Assembly: GCA_036924085.1 (NCBI GenBank)
Contig: JAVGWX010000011.1
Location: 91,569,819-91,633,818, forward strand
DNA from: Ariolimax columbianus
Lineage: Eukaryota; Mollusca; Gastropoda; Stylommatophora; Arionidae
DNA length: 64,000 nucleotides
Direction: 5' to 3'
In this document: positions 23,073 through 32,871 of the stretch, in pieces
Numbering within the stretch: position 1 is the stretch's first letter
Layout of the letters: each line of letters opens with the position of its first letter
Translations under genes and position numbers: made by a program
Notes under the pieces: model-generated
The model's database searches: none
What the model was told of the DNA's origin: nothing
Seen by the model: only the letters and a program-made list of their open reading frames with translations

Positions 23073-23465
23073 CGGCCAACACTGAAATGATCAACAGGCC
23101 GAGAGCACTTTCGTTGGGTCCAATATGGAACTGGTGCTGGAATTAGACCCTCGAAAATCTGGGGCTATGCTCTCGGTGGTTTGACTGTCTCGCATCCAGT
23201 GCTTGATAAAGGAATTGACAGAAGGGCACCACCAGGAGTGGAGCCTGCGGTTTAATTTGAATCAACACGCCAACACTGTAAAATGACTGACAGACTGAGA
23301 GCACTCTCGTTGGGTTTAATAGGGAATATGTGCTGATATTAGACCCACGGAAGACAGGTCAGTTGTACCCTCCTAATGAAAGAGCGTCTGCTACGGTAAC
23401 CCTGCTTAACCCTACAGAAATCGCAGGTTCCAGACACTTGGTCCTTGACTGACTAAAAAGCCCTC
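23073..23465 (+). pseudogene. Chimeric 18S/28S rRNA fragments, two units
   Basis: Directly after the 18S break comes 28S-like gttgggtccaatatggaact and attagaccctcg. Then 23208-23268 returns to 18S (aggaattgacagaagggcac, gagtggagcctgcgg) and again passes through the same ccaacactg joint into 28S-like sequence (gttgggtttaatagggaata, agacaggtcagttgtaccct, gctacggtaaccctgctta). The same unnatural 18S-to-28S joint thus occurs twice, so the fusion was itself duplicated. Confidence 0.75.
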
Positions 23466-24190
23466 TATTGATTCGTTGGGTCTAATAGTGAACGTGTGCT
23501 GGTATTATACCCTCGGAAGACATGTCAGTCTTACCCTACAAATGACAGGGCGTTGCTACGGTAGTCCTGCTCAATTCGAGAGGAGTCGCAGACATTTGTC
23601 CACGTACTAGGCCCATAATCCAATGGCGCGAGGCTACCATGTGAGGGATTACGGCCGAACGCCTCTAAGCCGGAATCCCGGCCTAAATCTCCGCACCACG
23701 GTGATGGGAGGCTACGATATGGTTGGGACCTAGGGTTCGCGTCTTAGCCTGACCTGGTCGAGCCGCAGAAAGAGATCTCTGCCGTCCACCGAACAAAGCG
23801 GGCGGGAAGCTGCGCGATACTCACCCCATACGGCGATGAGGTATGAAACCACTAGTAAAAGACTTAGTTCTCGGTCGGGGTGTCTTAAGCAGTAGATCAG
23901 CTACCTCACTGCGAACTGCTGAGACTCAACCCTTGACCATGAGATATGTCCGCACACCAGGCGAACAACATCTCCGTTCCACGACCAGGCTTGTCCCCTG
24001 GTCAAATGCACTCCTTCGAGAGGAATCACAGGTCGCTGTCATTTGGTCCACGTGCTTGGCTGATAAGCCAATGGTGCGAAGCTGCCATCTGAGGGACTAC
24101 GGCCGAACGCCTCTAAGCCAGAATCCCGCCCCAAATCTCAGCACCGCTGTGATGGGAGGCTACGAAATGGCTGAGGCATGCGTCTCAGCC
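23466..24190 (+). pseudogene. 28S rRNA 3'-end fragments, two copies
   Basis: Copy one (23480-23690) includes gctacggtagtcctgctcaa, ttcgagaggagtcgcag and gaacgcctctaagccggaat, which is the end of 28S domain VI. Copy two (24003-24150) repeats cttcgagaggaatcacaggt, gccaatggtgcgaagctgcc and gaacgcctctaagccagaat. Each is followed by the same non-rRNA tail (gtgatgggaggctacga, ggtcgagccgcagaaa), so the repeated unit is 28S end plus a private tail. Confidence 0.8.
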
Positions 24191-25268
24191 CGGCCCGGTC
24201 GAGCCGCAGAAATGCACCTGGTTAAATGCACTCCTGCCTGGCTCTTTGCCTCTGTCTGCTATCAGTCATCCCAATGGACGCAGAAGAAATGCAGTCCAGC
24301 GGACATTGCACCTCCTGCCCTATTGTGACAACCTCCCGGGTGGCGGGGAATGCTAGGCGTACCATCACTGCAGATGAGCCGAGAAAATAAAGAGAGCAAA
24401 GAGATACCTCACTCACATGCATATGCTACGTTTCTGGCAGGACGTGACGATCCTGGGACACAGTCACACTGGACTGCCTCTCTTCCGGGATAGTACAAAC
24501 TAGTACATAGTCCATCATTTCATTGCCAAACCCTATAGACACGAGTAGGGAAGACTCGATAGTCCTGCAAGACAACTTCCCTAAGAGAGACAACTCTGAC
24601 CAAAAACAACTGCTGCTAAGGAGGGCATCCCTACAGCAACACCTGTTGAAATCGCATGCACTGAGCCACAGGCTCAACAAAATAAAACAGTGCAACGCAA
24701 ATATCGCTGTAAACAGCGTACGATGAAAAAGAAGAAGAAGAAGAAAGAAAAGTAGTCGGCAGTGCAGCTTCCTTTTGGGTTTGGCTGAGCCGCGTCACAG
24801 GCCCTGCTGAGGGGACCTTTCCCTTCAAGGACGGCTTTTGGTTTGTTTTGGTTGTTGTTTCTATATAAATTCTTCTTTAACGAGGTGAGGTAGCTGACCC
24901 ACTCTCAACCTTCCTCCTTTCTCATCCGGGCTTAGGACCGGCCATGGAGGAGATTCTAAACTGATTAATTACTTTCTACTATGTAGCCACATGTGCCCTC
25001 TGGCAGTTGTGGATGATGTTGATATCTGGCGGTCGTTGGTCGTGTACTGTGCGATAACAATTTCTTTATTGTTGGCTTGCTCCCCAGGGTTTCAGGTTAC
25101 AATATTTCGGATCAGAAGATTTGACCGACTCCTCTGACCATTCTAATTCAGGTAACGTTTCGATGCAACCTGACGTGAGCAGGCAACGAGCAAGTCTGCG
25201 AGACTGCTCTTTTAGTTTAGACCCTTACGACTTTTCGTACGATCCGATATTAGTCAGTTATCCCTCTC
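24191..25268. other. Unassigned sequence with a short GAA tract
   Basis: No gene recognised. A GAA run lies at 24731-24755. The word aataaaacagtgcaacgc near 24680 resembles aataaaaaccacagtgcaac in the SINE tail at 25870, so this may be an older member of the same SINE tail family (weak). Confidence 0.35.
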
Positions 25269-25269
25269 A

Positions 25270-25535
25270 ATCATCAATATATCCCCCGACCTGACCCGAG
25301 CTTACCTGACCTAACCCGAGCTGACCTCACCTGACCCGACCTGACCGGACCTAACCCGAGCTGACCTCACCTGACCTGAGTTGACCTGACCTAGCCTGAT
25401 CTGACCTGACCTGACCCGACCTAACCCGAGCTGACCTCACCTGACCCGACCTGACCTGACCTAATCCGAGCTGACCTCACCTGACCCGAGTTGACCTGAC
25501 CTAGCCTGATCTGACCTGACCTGACCCGAGTTGAT
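25270..25535. repeat. CTGAC-based simple repeat
   Basis: Irregular strings of cctgac, ccgagctgac and ctcacctgac with a longer period (blocks ending agttgacctgacctagcctg occur twice, about 120 bp apart). Confidence 0.9.
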
Positions 25536-25725
25536 GAATGTGAAGGCTACAGTAACGTTTTCCCCATTCTGCCCCTCAAAGTGAACAGATTTCCTTTTCG
25601 TGTTGCTGACGAGTCTATCACTGAGCAGAAGTGCCCCACCCTGGTGGATATCCTGCGTCAGTCAGCTCTGTCTCTCGAATGACCAAGTCTCCATTTTAAA
25701 AACCCATGTTAGATCCGCTCAAACA

Positions 25726-25955
25726 GGGGACGGCGTGGCCTAGTGGTTAAGTGGCACGGCTCACAACCCCAAGGTGCTGGTTTTGATTCCCTTCACAGCA
25801 CCGGCCGTTACCCCGGGGAAGCAACCCTTAGAAAATGCATGCTGAAGTCGGATACACTGGGCCGACAGGCGCAAAATAAAAACCACAGTGCAACGCACAC
25901 CGCCTTGGGGAATAGAGAAATAAGGCGAACGCAAATAAAAGAAAACAAGACAAAG
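25726..25955 (+). mobile_element. tRNA-derived SINE
   Basis: The head is tRNA-like: gtggcctagtggttaag (25735-25751) matches an RNA polymerase III A box, and ggttttgattcc (25779-25790) a B box, about 43 bases apart start to start. Around the B box, ggtgctg and cagcacc can pair like a T-arm/acceptor stem. A body follows (gtcggatacactgggccgac, aggcgcaaaataaaaaccac), then an A-rich end with aataaaagaaaacaag. There is no coding capacity. Mobilisation would depend on a partner LINE. I saw no clear target-site duplication. Confidence 0.85.
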
Positions 25956-26184
25956 ATGGGGATTGAGTGGTCCTTCCTAGTCGACTGGTTAGCTGTCAAT
26001 CGTATCTTGGCTACTCTTCTTTTGAATCCTATTGCCTCGTGTGGCACCTTGTCACTCTGATATTCTAAATGTGACAGTATGTCGCCTAACCCCACCACCG
26101 CTACTCTCAACTTCAGACCCTTCACCTAAAATTGCCAAATTAACGGCTCCACCTTTTCGTACGTTCATCATTCTTCACGACACG

Positions 26185-26535
26185 CCGAGCTCGTTAACCG
26201 GACAACGCGAGGCGAACTCTGACCCGAGCTCGTTAACCGGACAACGCGAGGCGAACTCTGACCCAAGCTCGTTAACCGGACAACGCGAGGCGAACTCTGA
26301 CCCGAGCTTGTTAACCGGACAACGCGAGGCGAACTCTGACCCGAGCTCGTTAACCGGACAACGCGAGGCGAACTCTGACCCGAGCTCGTTAACCGGACAA
26401 CGCGAGGTGAACTCTGACCCGAGCTCGTTAACTGGACAACGTGAGGTGAACTCTGACCCGAGCTCGTTAACCGGACAACGCGAGGTGAACTCTGACCCGA
26501 GCTTCTTAACCGGACAACTGGAGGTGAACTTTAAC
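26185..26535 (+). repeat. 39-bp minisatellite, about 9 copies, with an in-frame 13-residue repeat
   Basis: Unit gagctcgttaaccggacaac followed by gcgaggcgaactctgaccc. The unit is a multiple of three, so one plus frame (26032-26538) repeats SSLTGQREANSDP, with later copies changing A to V. The flanks of this frame show no signal peptide or domain. I regard it as noncoding, though frame conservation is complete. Confidence 0.88.
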
Positions 26536-26838
26536 TGACCTGAGGTCGATAACTGGACAACTCGAGATGTAAAATATGATGGTCAGACATCTTGGTCAGG
26601 TTCAGGTAAAACATACTGGACAAGACTCACATTGGCTGTTTTCATGGCAGCCTGGTTAGAGGTCAGAGATCGACGTGATCCCTGTAGTAGTCAGTGACAC
26701 GCAGATGAAGCCAAGAATAGCACAATTACCTGGAGGACCCCGGTCCATCTTCATCAGCACGCTCGGGATGTGAGGAAAGCCACGACAACCCGTTTCTTAA
26801 TGTCATCTTTAGGGCGCATCCTTCCTATCGTGGTCATC

Positions 26839-26839
26839 C

Positions 26840-26871
<32 letters not shown>
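26839..26871. repeat. CAA microsatellite, about 10 copies
   Basis: A pure caacaa run, 30 bp upstream of the LINE 3' end that follows. Confidence 0.95.
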
Positions 26872-26904
26872 ATTAACTCACATAGGGCAGACATTCATTT
26901 CTCA

Positions 26905-28235
26905 CTTAACTTAACGTCTTTATACTGGTTTAGAAGACCCTGCAGAGTCTGTATACAACCAGTTTCATTTCCATTTCCTTGATCTAAAAGCTATGCGCAT
27001 CCAATTTATTCTTAAACGCATGAATCGACTCTGCCTTCACTACCTCCTGTGGCAATGCATTCCAAGCATTCACCACTATGTGACTAAAAAATATTTTCCT
27101 AATATTTAATCTGGATCTTTCTTTAGTTATTTTGTAGCTATGCCTTCTTGTTCTTGTGGGTTGCTGTATTAAAAAAACAACATGTTATAGTCTAATTTAT
27201 CCATTCCTCTGATCATCTTATAAACCTGTATTAAGTCACCTCGAATTCTTCTCTCTTCTAGACAATGTAGGCCGGTTTTTCTGAGTCGCTCCTCATAACT
27301 GTAATTCTGGAATCCCACTATCAGCTTTGTCGCTCTTTTTTGTATTCTCTCCAGCAAGTTTATATCTCCTCTATGATAAGGACTTAAAGTAATTATGTTC
27401 CATATTGGATCTACCCATGTGGATGACTGTACATTTATCTAAACTCCATTTGCCATCTCACAAACCATTCTAAAATTTTATCTAAATCTGACATCAATAA
27501 AGCCACTTCTGCTTTAGATGAGACACTACTGCATAGTTTTGTGCCATCTGCAAATTTTGCGATCGTGGATCCCATATCAATGTCCAAATCGTTTATATAT
27601 ATCAAGAACAAAATTGATCCCAAAACCGAGCACTGTGGCACTCCACATTTCACTTCACACCACTCAGAGTACTCCTTATTTATGCCCACCCTCTGCCTTC
27701 TGTCCGTTAACCAACTTTCAATCATTTGGGAATTTCCCCACCTAGTCCATATGATTTTAACTTTCTAAATAATCTTTCATGAGGTACTCTATCAAGGGCC
27801 TTTGCAAAATCTAGATAAATAAAGTCCGCAGGCTCCCCTTTATCTATCATTTTAGTAACCTCCTCCATGAATTCTAATAGATTTGTTAAGCATGATCTCC
27901 CTCTGGTAAGCTCATGCTGACTATTTCTGATTAGATTAAACTTGTCTAAATGCATTATATTTATTTTTTTTATTATTGACTAACAATTTACAGACTATGC
28001 TCGTTAAACTCGCCGGTCTATGATTTGTTGGCTCTCATTTTTTTGCCTTTTTTAATAAAGGGATCACTCCTGCATCTTTCCAATCCCATGGAACAATCCC
28101 TTTTGAAAGTGATTAAGAACATAATATAGCCAATGGTTTTGCTAGTTGGTCTCTAATTTCAAGCAGCAATTTCGGATGGATACCATATTGACCTGGACAT
28201 TTATCCACTTTCAACATCATCCAATTTTGTAAAAA
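26905..28235 (-). pseudogene. CR1/L2-like non-LTR retrotransposon, RT to 3' end, dead
   Basis: Minus-strand pieces in order are KCPGQYGIHPKLLLEIRDQL (28190), WKDAGVIPLLKK (28085), NSQHELTRGRSCLTNLLEFM (27920), DFIYLDFAKALDRVPHERLF (27820), GVPQCSVLGSILFLIYINDL (27640), the catalytic box KFADGTKLCSS (27560), WQMEF (27440), RIQKRATKLIVGFQNYSYEE (27340) and the C-terminus VVNAWNALPQEVVKAESIHA, with a stop near 26988. These are reverse-transcriptase motifs of the CR1/L2/jockey group. The second catalytic aspartate is replaced by glycine (FADD to FADG), GVPQG is GVPQC, and there are frameshifts and stops. The 5' part is missing (5' truncation). The 3' terminus ends in a short taagttaag repeat. 28236-28680 holds nothing recognised. 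Confidence 0.9.
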
Positions 28236-28689
28236 CCATTTCTCTGAGCCTGATAAGTCGATTATCAAATATCTACTCGTTAATGCATGTTTGCTGCAGG
28301 TGTAATTGTTTTAGATTTGTAAGAATATTTCTGTCGAATTTAGCTAAAATTGTCCAAACTGCCTTGATCAAAGACAGGTGAGCAAACTGTATGTACTTTC
28401 TCGCGTCGGTGTGAAGTCGTCATTACCTCAAACATTTTCATTCTGACCTCATTTGGGTAACTTGCTCTCCTGTTTCCGAGCACTGCTCTGTATGATTCAT
28501 CAATCCACTATTCACCATTCTCTGCATGACCTGACCGAGGCAGCTCAATAAGCTAATTGGGGAATAGCTGGATTCTCTGGCTTGGTCATGTCTCTCACTC
28601 GGCCGGCAATTGGTGGTCGCTACCGGTCTGGGCATTACCCAGTACACCATGTTTGGTTGAAGTCGGTCTGACATTTGAAAGAGCTTTTG

Positions 28690-29548
28690 TCTGACTTTGG
28701 GCACTAAACTGGTGACTAAGTCATTTTTGTGTTGTTTGACTGTAGGCCCTAAACTCGTGACTACGACATGTTTGTGTTGTCTGACTTTGGGCTCTAAGCT
28801 CGTGACTAAGTCATGTTTGTGTTGTCTGACTGTGGGCCCTAAACTCCTGACTAAGTCATGTTTGTGTTGACTGACTGTGCATCTTAAACTCCTGACTAAG
28901 TCATGTTCGTGTTGTCTGACTGTGGGCCCTAAACTCGTGACTAAGTCATGTTTGTGCTGTATGACTGTCACCCCTAAACTCGTGACTAAGTCATGTTTGT
29001 GTTGTCTGACTGTGGGCCCTAAACTCGTAGCTAAGTCATGTTTGTGATGTCTGACTGTGAGCCCTAAACTCGTGGCTAAGTCATGTTTTTGTTGTCTGAC
29101 TGTGGGCCCTAAACTCCTGACTAAGTCATGTTTGTGTTGCCTGACTGTGCCCCTTAAACTCCTGACTAAGTCATGTTTGTGTTGTCTGACTGTGTGCCCT
29201 AAACTCCTGACTAAATCATGTTTGTGTTGTCTGACAGTGGACCCTAAACTCCTGACTAAATCATGTTTGTGTTGTCTGACAGTGGACCCTAAACTCCTGA
29301 CTAAGCCATGATTATAGTGTCTGACTGTGCGCCTTAAACTCCTGACTAAGTCATGTTTGTGTTGTCTGACTGTAGGCCCTAAACTCGTGACTAAGTCATG
29401 TTTGTGTTGTCTGACAGTGGACTCTAAACTCCTGACTAAATCATGTTTGTGTTGTCTGACAGTGGACCCTAAACTCCTGACTAAGCCATGATTATAGTGT
29501 CTGACTGTAGGCCGTAAACTCCTGACTAAGCCATGATTCTGTTGTCTT
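28690..29548 (-). repeat. 45-bp minisatellite, about 19 copies, continuously open on the minus strand
   Basis: Unit tgtttgtgttgtctgactgt, gggccctaaactcgtgacta, agtca. The minus frame 29562-28438 (374 codons) repeats the 15-residue word HDLVRSLGPTVRQHK and starts with a Met-Gln-Arg-Lys lead. Variation is mostly substitutions with no indels, but a 45-bp unit keeps any frame open. No known family. Called a repeat, with a small chance of being a repeat-protein exon. Confidence 0.85.
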
Positions 29549-29802
29549 CTTTTCCTCTGCATTTCTTGTTTCTAATAATGTTGTTGGTGACGTTTAGTTG
29601 TTGCGTGGCCAATAATGACCTTGTGCACTGATTTGAGAGTCGGGTTTCAGTTCTTCCTGTATTTCTGTACGAGTATCCTAAGTGGTGTAGGACCTTCCAG
29701 GACATGTGCTAGTATAGCCGTTAGCATTTCTCACATGCAGTTCTTTGGAGTGTAATGGATTGCCGCATGTGAGTTGTTACCATCTGTTTCTTAAGTGGTA
29801 GT

Positions 29803-30668
29803 TCTCGACCAGCTCAAGAGTTTGCTGGCCCTCGGCATCCGGAAGAGTTTGCTGGCCCTCCGCAGCCTCAAGAGTTTCCTGGCCCTCGACAGCCTCAAGA
29901 GTTTCCTGGCCCTCGTATCCACAAGAGCTTGATGGCTCTAGACAGGCTAAAAAATGTATTGGTCTTCGTATCCTCAAGAGTTTGTTGGTCCTCGTATCCA
30001 CAAGAGTTTGATAGCTCTCGTATCTACAAGAGTTTGATGGCCCTCGACATGCTCAAGAGTTTGCTGGCCCTCGTATCCACAAGAGTTTGCTATCCCATGT
30101 ATCCACAAGAGTATGCTGGCCCTCGTATCCACACAAGTTTGTTGGCCCTCGTATCCACAAGAGTTTGCTGGCCCTCGTATCCACAAGAGCTTGTTGGCCC
30201 TGGTATCCAAAAGAGTTTGCTGGCCCTCGTATCCACACAAGTTTGCTGGTCGGTGTATCCAGAGGGTATGCTGGTCAGTGTATCCGCAGAGTATGCTGGC
30301 CTGTGTATCCACAGGAGTTTGCTGGCCCGTGTATCCACAAGAGTTTGATGGCCCTCGTATCCACAAGAGAATTCTGGCTGGTGTATCCATATTGCTGGCC
30401 CTCGTATCCACAAGAGTTTGCTAGCCCTCGTATCCACAAGAGTTTGATGGCCCTCGACAGGCTCAAGAGTTTGCTGGCCATCGAATCCACAAGAGTATGC
30501 TGGCTGGTTTATCCATATTGCTGGCCCTCGTATCCACAAGAGTATGCTGGCTGGTTTATCCATATTGCTGGCCCTCGTATCCACAAGAGTTTGCTGGCCC
30601 GTGTATCCACAAGAGTTTGCTGGCCCTCGTATCCACAAGAGTTTGCTGGCTGGTGTATCCATATTGAG
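29803..30668. repeat. 26-bp minisatellite, about 33 copies
   Basis: Unit ctcgtatccacaagagtttg followed by ctggcc, with subfamilies carrying ctggtgtatcc and ctcgacaggctc. Open frames on both strands follow from the 26-residue cycling. Confidence 0.93.
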
Positions 30669-30744
30669 GATCATGAACTTTGTCTCAGCTTTTCTTCTAT
30701 TTGCGCTCGTTAAATGTTTGATCCATCGTGTTCGTTTTTCTCGT

Positions 30745-31225
30745 CTGGAGAATTGTTCGATGTTGTTTGGTGTGTAGAGAATTGCTCCATATTTGGTGTT
30801 AGAGAATTGTTCCATGTTTTTTGTGTAGAGAATTGTTCCATGTTTTCTTGTGTGTAGATAATTGTTCTGTTTTCTTTTGTTAGAGAATTGTTCCATGGTT
30901 TTTTGTGTAAAGAATTGTTCCATGTTTTTTGTTAGAGAATTGTTCCATGTATTTTTGTTAGAGAATTGTTCCATGTGTTTTTGGTGTGAGAATTGTTCCA
31001 TGTTTTCTTGTGTGTAGAGAATTGTTCCATGTTTTTTTTTGTTAGAGAATTTTTCCATGTTTTTTTGTGTACATAATTGTTCCATGATGTTTTGTGCGTA
31101 AAGAATTGTTCCATGTTTTGATGTTAGAGAATTGTTCCATGTTGCTTGGTCTAGAGATTTGTTCCTGCCTTTTAGTGTTGAGATTTGTTCTATGTGTTCT
31201 GGTCTGGATATTTGTTCCATGTTTC
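30745..31225. repeat. Degenerate 25-35 bp repeat (agagaattgttccatgtttt)
   Basis: About 15 copies of agagaattgttccatg separated by variable T-rich and gtgt segments. The next 220 bases are unique. Confidence 0.88.
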
Positions 31226-31446
31226 CTGACACATCCCGCCATTCCTTGTATGGCTTGTCTGTGTTGATGCTAGTGTTATTTGGAGACCAGTAACACCATT
31301 CCAGTTTGCAGCTCCTTACAATTGCAGCCTCGCTGAGGCAGAGACATGCTACCACGTCAGCACTGTTCCAGTAGGAGCGTCGCTCAGCTGAATTCGTCTT
31401 GGTATGTTGTTTCTCTCGATCAGTTTCTATTGGGATGGGATCTGTT

Positions 31447-32110
31447 GTTAGGGTTAGGGTTAGGGTTAGGGTTAGGGTTAGTGTTAGGGTTAGAGTTAGT
31501 GTTAGGGTTAGAGTTAGTGTTAGGGTTAGGGTTAGAGTTAGAGTTAGTGTTAGGGTTAGAGTTAGTGTTAGGGTTAGAGTTAGTGTTAGGGTTAGGGTTA
31601 GAGTTAGGGTTAGGGTTAGAGTTAGTGTTAGGGTTAGGGTTAGTGTTCGGGTTAGGGTTAGGGTTAGGGTTAGAGTTAAGGTTAGTGTTAGGGTTAGGGT
31701 TAGGGTTAGTGTTAGGGTTAGGGTTAGGGTTAGTGTTAGGATTAGAGTTAAGGTTAGTGTTAGGGTTAGGGTTAGGGTTAGGGTTAGGGTTAGGGTTAGG
31801 GTTAGGGTTAGTGTTAGGGTTAGGGTTAGTGTTAGGGTTAGGGTTAGAGTTAGTGTTAGGGTTAGAGTTAGTGTTAGGGTTAGAGTTAGTGTTAGGGTTA
31901 GGGTTAGAGTTAGGGTTAGGGTTAGAGTTAGTGTTAGGGTTAGGGTTAGTGTTAGGGTTAGGGTTAGTGTTAGCGTTAGAGTTAGGGTTAGTGTTAAGTA
32001 TAGGGTTAGGGCTAGGGTTAGGTTTAGGGTTGGGGTTAAGTATAGGGAATTGTTAGGGTTAGGGATAGGGTTAGGGTTAGATCTGAGATTAGGGTTAAGC
32101 CTAGGTTTAT
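31447..32110 (+). repeat. Interstitial telomere-like array (TTAGGG with TTAGTG and TTAGAG variants)
   Basis: About 110 hexamers of gttagg on the plus strand. Perfect TTAGGG runs reach eight or so units (near 31760-31812). TTAGTG and TTAGAG variants are interspersed in an ordered pattern, and sequence becomes degenerate after 32000. The G-rich strand points right. The Val-Arg and Leu-Gly frames over it are artefacts. 32111-32870 is unique with no recognised gene. Confidence 0.95.
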
Positions 32111-32871
32111 GGTTGAGAATACGGTTAAAGTTAACTTGATTGTTAGGTTTATGATTGTTTATCGTTTTTGAGCCAATGAAATTTTCTTGATGGTCATTTG
32201 GGGCTTCAATTTCTGAACGTTGTGTGTTAATGACGTAACATGTTCACACAGATGACGTCCAGACAAGAGACGGAGACCTAGGGCGCGGCTGTGTGTGTTA
32301 GAAGCTCTTCGTCCCTGCCTCATTGGTGCTAGAAGTACCTACACAAGTGACCTAACAAATGACAGCATATGTCATTGTCTGGCGGTGAAGTGTGGAGAAT
32401 CGTCCAGATAATTTAGGCGCATGTTCCAGGAAAGAGACATTACAGAAGACAGAAGAAGCGCAAGAAAACATAATGAAGTAATCAAATTCCTTGTTGTCCT
32501 GCCAGACTAGGACTCTTGTGCACGCGGCCCAGGCATCGATCCCGGCGCATCGACTAGACCAGACAACTTTCATCAATGAAATCTGAGATCAAATGAGTGG
32601 ATTAACTTCTAATCTTTGTTTGGGGGCCAGGCTGGAAACGCTGGCCATCTTTCATTTCCCAGAGCGACTCTCCAAATCCGATAATCTTCGCCTTCGTGGA
32701 CTTCAATCAAATTAGCTTTTAGCAGGAACAAATCTATAAACTGTTCCTCCTGGTCCTCTCCTTCAGCTGCCGCTTGGTGTGAACGTCTTCTGCCTCACTC
32801 ATCCATCATTCCGGGTGTGACAATGTCTGCCTTATTGCCTTTTCTCTAAACAAAATTTCATTAATTCTGCT

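Noticed and set aside
31346..32139. Leu-Gly and Val-Arg repeat frames
   Set aside because: Translations of telomere-like hexamers.
32352..32576. Minus frame of 74 codons in unique sequence
   Set aside because: No recognisable domain, splice or promoter context; length is within chance expectation.
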